From NCBI GenBank assembly GCA_028023455.1, contig JAQFVV010012983.1:126001-190000 (forward strand): DNA of 64,000 nucleotides. The letters run 5' to 3'. The position numbers and the translations under genes were made by a program. This document shows, piece by piece, positions 46,801 through 57,636 of this stretch (its first letter is position 1; every line of letters starts with the position of its first letter). The stretch is from Epiperipatus broadwayi (Eukaryota; Onychophora; Udeonychophora; Euonychophora; Peripatidae). The notes under the pieces were generated by a model. The model saw only the letters and a program-made list of their open reading frames with translations, searched no databases and was not told the DNA's origin.

Positions 46801-48608
46801 TGCAGGTATGAAAAAGCCTGTACTGTAGAAAAAATTCATATATTAAATTCTAATGTTTATAAATTATGAATTTTTTGTGTTATGCAACTTTATGCTAATT
46901 TTTTACTAGATTAAATCATTTAATATGGTTACATTTTTATATAAGATTATAGCATATATACTTTTTATTGCCTTGAATGTGTATAAGTAAAACTCATAAA
47001 TTGATGTGATTGATCATAACTTAACCACATTCTTATTTTTTCTCATATAATAGAGTTCTCTGTTCTTCAAAAGTCTGACTTATAATCTTTTAAATACATG
47101 GAAGAGTATTTTGTATAGTGGTGACTTAATGCCATATGTACACTTGGGATATTTTTTGCTTCTCCTCATGCAACAACTCAGCTTCCAATCCATCTATATT
47201 TTTAGAAATTCTCCAATAAAGTACTTAAAAAATCTAGGCACTTTCTTTCTCATGACATTCATTGATAGGGTGAAACCCTCTCTGGTGATCTCATATTTTT
47301 AGTGATATTTGTATTCAATTCAATTTTTCCTGTAAGTCAATAATAAGATGATAAAAATGGATTGCTGATATTTGGATTTTCTCTTTTTTATCCTAGATGT
47401 TTTTAGTGATTTTTCTATATATCAAAAATAATCTCATAACACTATACTTTCCTTGAAACATGTATTTTTATCTTAATTTCTTGAGATTTTTTTGCTTAAA
47501 TATGAAGAATTTAATTTGAACATTTTTGTTCATGAATAGATGGTTTTGTCATAGCTATGCATGGAATAATATACCCATGAAATATCATGAAAGTTAGAGC
47601 TGCGTGCATGTACCATATTTCATTTTAGTGAGTATCTGCTTAAACTGTTATACAGCTTTTTAAGTAAAGTTTTTTGATTAACAATGAGATCTGAATCTTA
47701 TCAATTAAAAGAATGATTTTGGTAATTTAAATTCTTCCTGGTTTGAATTAGTATAAAGTAGAATCACAAAAATATGGTCTTTGGATGGAATCGCATAGTC
47801 TGTAATCAGTATGCTTCATGGTTTGTCAATTGTCCAATGTCTGACTATCAAATACAACTGCATACCAGGATTTTAACTTTCATTATGACAGGATGATGCT
47901 GATAAAATATTTTTAAAAGTCTGAGAGCATCCCTGAAGTAGGATCTTATTTTATTATCAAATACAATACATCCCTTGTTAGTAGATAGTTGCTATTCTAT
48001 GTTTTTTTTACTGGGTCATCCATTTTTAATCTATAAATATTCTGTAGCCCATATTGACTTTAGTCTAATCTATATTTTTAACATTGATTCTTTCATTTAC
48101 TAGTGATATATAAAATTTATTTGCATTTCTTATCATATTGAGTACCCAGGATAATGCATCAGTATATTTTATCTATCTTTTCTGAATTGTAATTTTTTAA
48201 TCATATTAATAACAGTTTATACTTAATATACCATTTTAGAGATTAAATGATCTGGTATCTCACTTTTGCCAAAAAATATTCCCAAAGGTGAATTACTACT
48301 ATTTTAGCTCTGTAAATATTGATGAAATGTTTTGAACGTTCTTTCCAATTGAGTGTAAGTACATTAGCTTTTAACATTGTCTTTAACATAAAAGCTGTTG
48401 AACTATTTTTTGAAATGACTAAGTACAGCTCCAATACAAAATATGACACAGCCATTAAGTTATTAAAATAAATCAAGAGGTGGCTGGATTTTGAAAATGT
48501 TTTTATTTTTTGATAAGCATTCTCTTATCAGTTGTTGCAATCTTAATTTTCTTTTTTTGAAGAAAATTGTGTAGGAGTGTAGTCACACCCCTTAAAAAAT
48601 TCTTGAAC
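46801..48608. other. No gene recognised
   Basis: 1.8 kb of AT-rich sequence without family signatures. The longest frames (47111-47302, 48243-48476) look random. Confidence 0.6.
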
Positions 48609-48724
48609 ATTTTAACTTCATAAACAAAGCAAAGCAAAAATTCCATATAGTAGTGCCACCTGTGCTAAACAGAGTAATCAATGGATGCCAGAAGGCTTGT
48701 GCATAAAATCCCTATCTAATGCCT

Positions 48725-48800
48725 ACTCATCCAATATCCCCAGACTAGTTTCTGGCTTGTGGCCTTCGTCAGTGAGGAGCTTTGGATCTGAGAGCACTGC
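48725..48800 (-). ncRNA. Hammerhead ribozyme B2 (minus arm)
   Basis: CTGACGA core at 48772-48766 (N7 = C is allowed), GAAA, helix III CTAG, TC, predicted cut between 48743 and 48742. Helix I has two parts: TGGGGA with TCCTCA next to the core, and TTGGAT with ATCCAA beyond an internal loop. Confidence 0.7.
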
Positions 48801-49185
48801 ATCTAGATCTTAGGATCTAATGAAACCCTCTAGCAACCATCTTTTATCTCTACTTAACTACAAAACTATGAGCATGAAATTGGAAAACACAAAAAATATT
48901 TTCAATCTAAGCTCAATAGCCTATATAGTCATATGGGTCTGAACTCAGTTCAGCACCCATACATTTTGGTGTCTTTGGCTCTTTAACAACCATAAGCCAC
49001 CACTACCCTATTAGGCAGGATTGGTGTTAAACCAGAAAGCATCATATGATCACATCTCCAATACTAGCACATAATTGTTTATAAACAAAGCAAAGCAAAA
49101 ACTCCATATAGTAGTGCCACCCATGCTAAACAGAGTAATCAATGGATGCCAGAAGGCTTGTGCATAAAATCCCTATCTAATGCCT

Positions 49186-49262
49186 ACTCATCCAATATCC
49201 CCAGACTAGTTTCTGGCTTGTGGCCTTTGTCAGTGAGGAACTTTGGATCTGAGAACACTGCA
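49186..49262 (-). ncRNA. Hammerhead ribozyme B3 (minus arm), core mutated
   Basis: Same layout, but the core reads CTGACAA at 49233-49227, losing the invariant G8. Probably inactive. Expected cut site between 49204 and 49203. Confidence 0.65.
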
Positions 49263-49439
49263 TCTAGATCTTAGGATCTAATGCAACTGAGTTCAGACCC
49301 ATATGACTATATAGGCTATTGAGCTTAGATTGAAAATATTTTTTGTGTTTTCAATTTCATGCTCATAGTTTTGTAGTTAAGTAGAGATAAAAGGTATTTG
49401 CTAGAGGGTTGCATTAGATCCTAAGATCTAGATGCAGTG

Positions 49440-49512
49440 CTCTCAGATCCAAAGCTCCTCACTGATGAAGGCCACAAGCCAGAAACTAGTCTGGGGATAT
49501 TGGATGAGTAGG
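49440..49512 (+). ncRNA. Hammerhead ribozyme B4 (plus arm)
   Basis: CTGATGA at 49462-49468, helix II GGC/GCC with loop CACAA and a flanking A-A mismatch, GAAA at 49482-49485, palindrome CTAG, TC, cut expected after 49491. Both helix I segments pair as in B2. Confidence 0.72.
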
Positions 49513-49899
49513 CATTAGATAGGGATTTTATGCACCAGCCTTCTGGCATCCATTGATTACTCTGTTTAACACAGGTGGCACTACTATATGGAGTTTTTGC
49601 TTTGCTTTGTTTATAAACAATTATGTGCTAGTATTGGAGATGTGATCATGTGATGCTTGCTGGTTTAACACCAATCCTGCCTAATAGTGTAGTGGTGGCT
49701 TATGGTTGTTAAAGAGCCAAAGACACCAAAAATGTATGGGTGCTGAACTGAGTTTAGACCCATATGACTATATAGGCTAGTGAGCTTAGTTTGAAAATAT
49801 TTTTTGTGTTTTTAATTTCATGCTCATAGTTTTGTAGTTAAGTAGAGATAAAAGGTGGTTGCTAGAGGGTTGCATTAGATCCTAAGATCTAGATGCAGT

Positions 49900-49973
49900 G
49901 CTCTCAGATCCAAAGCTTCTCACTGATGAAGGCCACAAGCCAGAAACTAGTCTGGGGATATTGGATGAGTAGG
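49900..49973 (+). ncRNA. Hammerhead ribozyme B5 (plus arm)
   Basis: CTGATGA at 49923-49929, GAAA, CTAG, TC, cut expected after 49952, exactly 461 nt from B4. One helix I G-C pair becomes G-T. Confidence 0.7.
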
Positions 49974-50136
49974 CATTAGATAGGGATTTTATGCACAAGC
50001 CTTCTGGCATCCATTGATTACTCTGTTTAGCACAGGTGGCACTACTATATGGAGTGTTTGCTTTGCTTTCTTTATAAACAATTATGTGCTAGTATTGGAG
50101 ATGTGATCATGTGATGCTTGCTGATTTTAACTTCAT

Positions 50137-51350
50137 CTGAAAAAGCTTGTAATTATTCATATTATTTGATCTCAGAGCAGTTTGGTTACGGGATTAATAT
50201 TTTTTCTCATTCCAAATACATACATTGTAATTAAGCTTAGCTTCAAACACACATTATTTAATTTATCATGTAAAAATTAACTGAAATTAGCTATTACTAA
50301 TATATCATTAAAATATAGTGTAGCCATTACATTATTTCTGATTGGAGAATGTTTGACCTGTTGTTATTTGAAAGAGAAGATTGTCACATCTGAACACACT
50401 CTTATGGGTTACAATATTCAGAAGATTTTCTATTTGAACTATCTTGGGATATCTGGTGAAAAGTGGAACTTTAATGTAGTTTTCTAGAATAGTTTAGTCA
50501 CCCAAATTCACATGCATTCTCTTAGATTTAGAATAATGTACAGACATTTACTTTGTCTTTACTATGTGTCATCTAATAATATCAACATTTGTAGAAATGT
50601 TATTGCCTTTTTTAATAATAAGTATAAGAATGGCCCATTCTGAATTTTTAGCTGGTATGAACATTCTCTTTTTTATTGAAAATCTAAAGTTCCTTTTCCT
50701 TTTGGTCTCTGCTTTAAAGATATCTTTTAAAGGATATGATAAACAGGTTTGTCCCACTTAAAACTGACTCTCAACAGTTGTGTTGTTTTTCACTTTTTTC
50801 CGACCCAGGTAGATTAAAGAATTTACTTAGTATTTTCCATTCAATATATGCTCCCTACTTAAAACCATTTGATAATCATCAACATCATCAATAATCATCC
50901 AATTTATTTCTTCATTTTATACTTATTGCAATAATTATATATTATGTTACATATTTAAAATATGTTTTAGTTCCAACTTTATTTTAACAAAAACTGAAAA
51001 AAAAAAAAAAAACTTCAATCATTTGAGTGACATTTTATAAATTACCTTCGCACTTTCATTAACAATGGATAGTATTCACAATTATTTATATAGTCAAAGA
51101 TTTCTTTCAATCAATATTAAAACATAAAAACAATGTAATTCCTCTAATATGGAGATCATTTTAACATTAGCTATAAATATATTTATTAGTCTCAATCAAA
51201 AATACTTTAAAATTTATAGAAAAGATAAGTTGTGTGTACATAGGCATAAACTTTTATTATTTAAACTTTCACACCCATGTCAAAGTATTCTTTCATATAT
51301 ATATATATGAAATAGAAACAATGCATCCCACTAGCTAAAATCTTAATAGA
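50137..51350. other. No gene recognised
   Basis: AT-rich. A frame at 50564-50761 and its antisense partner have no family signature. Confidence 0.6.
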
Positions 51351-51514
51351 ATATTTGAAACCCACCATAACTATATTATTCCAGTCACACTATCCTTTTA
51401 AATAAAGAAAGATCGAATTTTAGAACTACACTGAAAAGGAGTGCTGAAATTCAAGCTTTTTTACTTAAAGATGGAGTGTGACTGAAATAATATAGCTATG
51501 GGGCATTTCAAATA
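51351..51514. mobile_element. MITE with ~44-bp terminal inverted repeats
   Basis: ATATTTGAAACCCACCATAA at the left and its imperfect complement at 51470-51514, enclosing ~75 bp. TA repeats lie on the right flank. Confidence 0.65.
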
Positions 51515-51581
51515 TATATATACATATATGCATATATATAATATAAATAAAATGTCCCTTAAATAAAACAAAATTGTAATT

Positions 51582-51750
51582 ATAATAAAAATAATAAATT
51601 TAACAGTAACAAACTATTATAAACAATCTTTAAATCCGCAGAAGTACTTTCGGTTAATTTCTTAAAAACCTGAAATTAACCGAAAGTACTTCTGCGGATT
51701 TAAGGATTGTTTATAATAGTTTGTTACCGTTAAATTTATTATTTTTATTA
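51582..51750. mobile_element. Near-perfect hairpin with ~78-bp arms
   Basis: Arms 51582-51660 and 51673-51750 differ at only a few positions around a 12-bp loop, and include CCGCAGAAGTACTTTCGG and its complement. The high identity suggests a recent origin or gene conversion. Confidence 0.75.
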
Positions 51751-52539
51751 TATATATGCATTTTGACTTTCTCATATGTAAAATGAAAACATCAATTTTT
51801 ATGTGCGTGAAACATATATATATATATTGAAATAGAATCATCTCGATGATGATGATCATGCTTTCATTGTTATAGTGATACAAAATAAACATATATAATT
51901 GTTTTTGACATTACATAACTCAGTGCGAAGTTTTACTTTTGTTTTCAACTGCATATATTTAAAATGTTATGATTATTTACTGTTACATATATAATTCAAG
52001 TAAATAATTAAATAAATGGTAGAAATTTTTCAAGACCTATGATATTTAATGAATATATCATTCCAGCATTAATTTATTAATTTTTATCTATTATTGAAAT
52101 CATATTTTATTATAAACTCTTAATATTTTTTTATTATCTATGTATATATCTAAATATCTTGATAATCTCAATAATTTTATATTTGCCATGAAACAAATCT
52201 CAGAAAATGTAATATGTAGATAAGTGCAAGTTTATGCTGATCATGTATTGAATTAGTGCACATCATTGTGGCATCTTAAATAAAAAGAAATAAAGCCAAT
52301 ACTATTGAGAGAAGTAAGAGTGTTTTTAATTAATAGTAGTTGTTTTTGTTTTTTTTGTAATCTCCAATTTTTGACAAATCAATAAAACACTATTAATATA
52401 TATTTCAGCACCCTATATTACTAACTTGTTATGCTAATGTAAAGTTATTTTGTAATAGCAGTCCTAGATATACATTGAGACATAGACGATCTAGCAAGTT
52501 TCTAAGCAAGGGGGAAATTCATTCCATTCTAGATATAAT
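51751..52539. other. No gene recognised
   Basis: AT-rich sequence, nothing identified. Confidence 0.6.
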
Positions 52540-52714
52540 CACAATTTTTTGCATTGGATGGATAGTTGAAGAGTTGGAGTGTTGAGTGGATTAAGCCTGT
52601 CCATTATTGTATAAAGATTGACTATCTTAATATATATCTGAGCACTTATTGCATATATATATATATATGTAGAGATGATAATCTGGACCAACTGATGATT
52701 GCTGGCTTAGCATA
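52540..52714 (+). mobile_element. Family D hammerhead element, 3'-truncated copy
   Basis: Matches 57415-57580 and includes CTGATGA at 52692-52698, then breaks off in helix II before GAAA. Confidence 0.65.
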
Positions 52715-53597
52715 CTATATATTGTGCCCTTTTCTATAGGTCAATGATGATTATAAATGGTCAATTGCTAAAAAATTTTAAAATTAATATTATATAGTAT
52801 TTAATATTATAAATTATAAATAAGCAGTAAAGGGTTAATGTAATATGTTTAATAATAAGTATTGTGATAGTGGGGATTGCATCTAGTTCTATATTTTCTA
52901 AATTATTTTTCAAAATTTTATATAATCATTTTAAATGATATAAGTAGAAAATTTATTAATACAGATAAAACCAGACTAAACACCGGAAATGTATACGTGA
53001 CTGTCTGGAATGTTTTATGTATAAGCACCAGTTTAAATTAATAATGATAATTAAAATATTTAAAACAGTACATTATAGAGCTGGATGGAATCGTCACACA
53101 TTATAATAAAAAATAAGATTATACATCTTTATTGGTTATTGTTTCAAATTTATTTTAAAAGTAATTAAATTGTAATAGATAATAATTAATTTAAAAATAA
53201 TAATAGGTTAATATTTAGGTCGATTATGTCACAATTTTACAACTTTAGAAAATGTTTACAAACCAAAGTAGGGAGTGACCAATAAAAAGATAGATTTTGG
53301 CAGACAAGAAAAATCGCGCCAATTAATTGTATAAACTAGGAGAACAAAAATGTGTTGACTCCAGAGCAGAGGTAAAATTTTAAGCTCTTTAAAAATTTCT
53401 TTCTTTCTTCAATTATTAGTCAATTTTATTGGAATTTTTAATAAATATCTTTGAAAGAAGCTAACTAACATTTTAAAATCTTTCGAAGCGAATCTAAGAA
53501 TAAAATTTTAAAAAAAGTTCTCATAATAATGTTTCACTAACTCCACAGTTACCTGCCAGTGGATTCTATTAAAATATAATCTGAATTTTCAATAAAA
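52715..53597. other. No gene recognised
   Basis: AT-rich sequence, nothing identified. Confidence 0.6.
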
Positions 53598-54646
53598 ATG
53601 GATGGATTCTTAAAACTAAGTTATAAATTTTGTAATATTTCAAAAATGTTAACGTTGTTCATTGATATAGTTTGTATAGCATATTACTATGAAAACTGCT
53701 TTAGTGCGTGTAAAATTGATGGAAGGACATTGTACGCAAAGTTAATGAATATAATGAAAAATAAAAATAAATATTATTCGTGTAAAAATAAATGGACAAA
53801 AGATTTTTATGAATTACTTTCTGTAAGATGACCTGAGCAATTACCCTAGAAATAGTTAAAGATCAAAAATGTCGTATATAAAATAATAATGAATAAAAGT
53901 AAAATTACCAAGGAAATTACTTGCCTGAAGAAGAAGAAAAGAAAATAGTTTACAGAGAAATAAATATAAAATATTGGATCCATGGAAAAAATGCAATTTG
54001 GTACCGTAATGATATAAATACTTGTAGTTCTGCTAGAAATAAAGATGCATCAACGTGCCGAGGTAATATTCGCCCAACATTAAAAACTTCGTGGGATAAC
54101 TAAATAAATATTTTTAATAATTTTGAATTAAACCTTGAAACTAAAGATCATCTAAACAGTTAACTAAATGAACTAATTTATTTTAAAACTTTAATAATCA
54201 GAAAGGAGAACATTCGGACAAAGAAGAAATAATAAATATTAGGGGACTAACCAAGATTTACCACCAGAAAATATGTGATTATGGTTTAAATTATTTTCTT
54301 TATTAATCTAAGTTAAACATTGAGTTTAGATAGCAATAGGGAAACAAATACATTAATTTGCAATATAACATTATATAAAATAATATGTTTTTTGATTTGG
54401 AATGTTCAAATAAAATTGTATGTGTGTGGAAACTTTGTATGTTTGCGATGCTCGAGGAGAAAGAAACCCACTACGAACTCTAATAGGAAGGTAAAAGATT
54501 ATTTGGTATATTTTATGGTTATTAATGATATAATGTATGTTTTATTTATTTAGATCAGCTGTGAATCGAATGAATGTAATGCAAAATTTTATTGTTATAG
54601 TTATTGTAAAACGCATTTTGAAAAACAACACTCTAAAACACTATGA
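53598..54646 (+). pseudogene. Cysteine-rich relic, possibly piggyBac-type DNA transposase
   Basis: Three short plus-strand frames (53598-53831, 53921-54103, 54320-54553) are followed by a frame at 54554-54646. If the 63-bp gt...ag segment 54491-54553 is an intron, the last two pieces join into a pattern C-x2-C, C-x4-C-x5-C-x3-C and a final H (CLRCSRRKK; ESNECNAKFYCYSYCKTHF). This resembles the cysteine-rich C-terminus of piggyBac-like transposases. The acidic N-terminal piece (PEEEEKK ... NTCSSARNK) would fit their N-terminus. The central catalytic domain is not visible. A decayed host gene is the main alternative. Confidence 0.3.
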
Positions 54647-57114
54647 GATGTAATTAGATTTTTTAAAAATATGCATACTATACTCATTTAATGTATTATT
54701 AATATAGTTCAATATAACCAATGGTTATGTCATATTTTCTGTTAATTTTTCCGATTAGGATATTTAAGTGTTATTTAATAAAACGTAAATGTCGAACCTA
54801 CAGTGTAATAAAGCAAGGCAAATTGTTCTTATAGAATTGGGGAATGTTTTTATATTAGTGAATTTTGTTTAATGTTTTAAAAAGTAGTTAGTTTTGGTGA
54901 TGTTGGATACAGTGAAAATCTTGAGAGATAGTTTGGATAGTGACTTGGGAGTACATGGAGATTTGGAAACCAAGATGATGTATTAAAAACTAGGATGCTA
55001 CAGGGAATGGAATTATAAGTAGTTTAAATGGTAATCAGTGTAGTTAACAAAGCCCTACAACTGTTACACATGTTGTCATGGACAGTGTTATTTTTATCTT
55101 TCTTGTGAATCTTATTAGATGTTTGGTAAAGCTGAATAAATAGCTGCCACATCGTGCTTATCGTCAGGGTTATCAGACAAGGAATGTCGGCCCTATCCAC
55201 ACTGTTCCATACATTTTGAAGTATATATTTTGATGAGTTATTTATCTATCTTCCCAATATCCTATACATCTCTCGCTATCTTTATTTGTATTTCTTGCAA
55301 TTACATCGTTATTTGATAAGTCTATTGAAAAGAAACAATAGATATTTTAGAATGGATGTCATGCTGTTATTTGAAATAAGAATAGTTAGGTATTAACAAA
55401 GAGTAGATTATAATTATGGAAAAAGATGCATATATCCTAAGAAAGGAAGGAATCAGAGAATTATTTTAAATTTAAGAAATGAACTGTAATTTGATAAATA
55501 TACCCAAATAGAAATATACAAAAATATTAAAAAATGATTTAACGTGTTCTTATTGTTGATTATATTTAAAAATATAAGTATTGCATATTTAAAGAATGTA
55601 ATAACATTCGATGATTATAATATATGTTAAACTGAAACAGGAAATAATTAAGCTCGTGTTATGGCTTTATACATGAGTATGGCTTATGAATAAATGTATT
55701 AGAGTTTACGAGCATTAGATAACAAACATAATAGGTAGTAATAATATTTGAACAATATGCAAAGTGACATATATAGAGTTAAAAGAAAATATATATATAT
55801 ATATTTTTTTAAGAGATAAAACCATATTGATTGTAAATTTATAATGTTTATAAATGATGTTTACCCACATATATAACTTATAATACTGTAATGTTAATAT
55901 TAAAAGGTAAAGAATAGTATTACCCATAAAATAGTTAAACTAAGTAATATAATAAACTTAATGAGAAATAAATAAATAACTTATAAAAGTATAATAATTT
56001 AAATTAACTATAAAAGAAATCTAAAAATGTATAATTTAACTTTTGTAGTGTTAAAAGAAAGGAGGATGTCCCTTGTAAATAAATGTAAATAGATTTGTTT
56101 GTTTTATCTTAATTTTGATTGTTGTTAATAAAATTCTAAAATTTGTTATTAAAACTTGTGTCTGAGTTTTGTTTTCTCTACATCATTGCATGAATTCACA
56201 GGATATGTTTACAGTCATTAAACTAAATATATAATTGTTTGCACAAAATATAAATAAGAAGTCTAATCAATCTTAATTATTTATTGGTGTTTTGTAATTG
56301 AATAATTATAAAATTGCATTGCATTATTGATCATAAATCCATTATTATAGTAATTTGCTAAATTATATGCTATTAGTTGCCACTTACTTCATTTATCAGA
56401 TTATCTAAACACTGCCACTTACTAATTATTTTATTACTAAGGAAAAAGATAAACAAAGGGAGTATATTGAGTGATTAATTAATTTATTATGGTTATAAAT
56501 TAGCGATAAAAGAAAAGCTATACTAGTGGAATTAAACAATGAAGATTGTGATTATTATTCTTATTGTTTTATTATTAATCTAACTTCAGAGTAGTAAATT
56601 ATGACACAAAATCCCTTATCATATTTTGCTACTTTATTTTAATTTAACATTGAATAAATTTAAGAACCTGAGATTATTTTATCTGAGCTAGATAATTACT
56701 AATATTGTTAGGATAGATAAAAGATTAATACTTTAGTTATTAAATGAGTTTAGTGATTGGAAGTTGCAGAAGTCATAAGAATACTATGTAGTTATTATAT
56801 GTAACAGTAGTAAAAGGAGGGATAGTGTTCTTATGCCATTGAGGTGGTATTCTATTGAATATTATCTCAATGCAATCTACTTTGTCACTTTATTTCCACT
56901 TCTAATCTCATGAATTATAGAATAGTTATTTGAGTTAGTCTAAAACAGAACCTAAGTTAATTTTAGGAAACCTGAGCTAGTGAAGTATTTAATTGAATAT
57001 CTCATTAATTATTAGAGCTAGAACCCGGTGAGGCGATTTCACTATACTATATTATTTATTTTTGAGTGTAGTGAAGCTACACAAAGGAGAGGTCATAATA
57101 TATATATATATATA
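54647..57114. other. No gene recognised
   Basis: About 2.5 kb of AT-rich sequence, with TA repeats at 55785-55805 and 57088-57114. No family signatures were seen. Confidence 0.6.
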
Positions 57115-57636
57115 TTGGTGATTATTTATCTTTTCAACATATATGTGTTCAAGTGTATCAGTGTGTGGTATAGAGTGGAGAGTGGTAGGCTGTGTGAAAG
57201 TCTGTGCTCATAAGCCCTATATAGTACATATATTGATACAGGTATATAATAGGCCTATATATCAGTTATTACATAGTAGAGATGTCTGCCCATCCCTCAC
57301 ATATGTATTAAATGAATTATGTACTGTACATGAGGGCTCAGATTGACTTTAGATCAACATGGGTGTGACAAGAATCTCAACCTGTGTGGCCTTTGAGCAT
57401 TCCATCATCAGATTTTCAATTGGGCGGATGGTTGAAGGGTTGGAGTATTTGAGTGGATTGAAGCCTATCCATTAAAGTATAAAGATTGGCTATCTTAATA
57501 TATATATATATATCTGTCCACTTATTGCATATATATGTAGAGATGATAATCTGGACCAACTGATGATTGCTGGTTTAGCATGAAATACGTATATTGGTGA
57601 TTATTTATCTTTTCGATGTATATGTGTTCAAGTGTA
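57115..57636 (+). mobile_element. Family D hammerhead element: one full 479-nt unit plus 43 nt
   Basis: Starts TTGGTGATTATTTATC right after a TA repeat. The same words recur at 57594, directly after the predicted ribozyme cut, so a full unit spans 57115-57593 and a second begins. The 5' end therefore coincides with the ribozyme cleavage product. Other copies lie at 44920, 46440 and 52540. No coding capacity. Confidence 0.8.
57538..57612 (+). ncRNA. Hammerhead ribozyme D1
   Basis: CTGATGA at 57560-57566, helix II TGCT/AGCA with loop GGTTT and a flanking T-T mismatch, GAAA at 57582-57585, palindromic helix III TACGTA, then TA with cut expected after 57593. Helix I is long: TTGGT with ACCAA, then across a TGG bulge GATTAT with ATAATC, then ATCT with AGAT. 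Core invariants are all present. The U-U at the base of helix II is unusual. Confidence 0.72.

Larger units (their letters stand above)
48622..50123. mobile_element. Family B hammerhead element: head-to-head array of 461-bp units with 13-bp target duplication
   Basis: Minus-oriented units occupy 48622 to about 49285 and plus-oriented units about 49286-50123, both reading outward. Predicted cleavage sites are 461 nt apart in each arm (49204 to 48743 on minus; 49491 to 49952 on plus). The array is flanked by exact ATTTTAACTTCAT copies at 48609-48621 and 50124-50136, so it entered as one insertion. The first base of one end may be shared with the duplication. Units share the GAACTGAGNTCAGACCCATAT region with family A, so A and B are related. 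There is no coding capacity. Retrozyme-like or non-autonomous Penelope-like. Confidence 0.88.
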
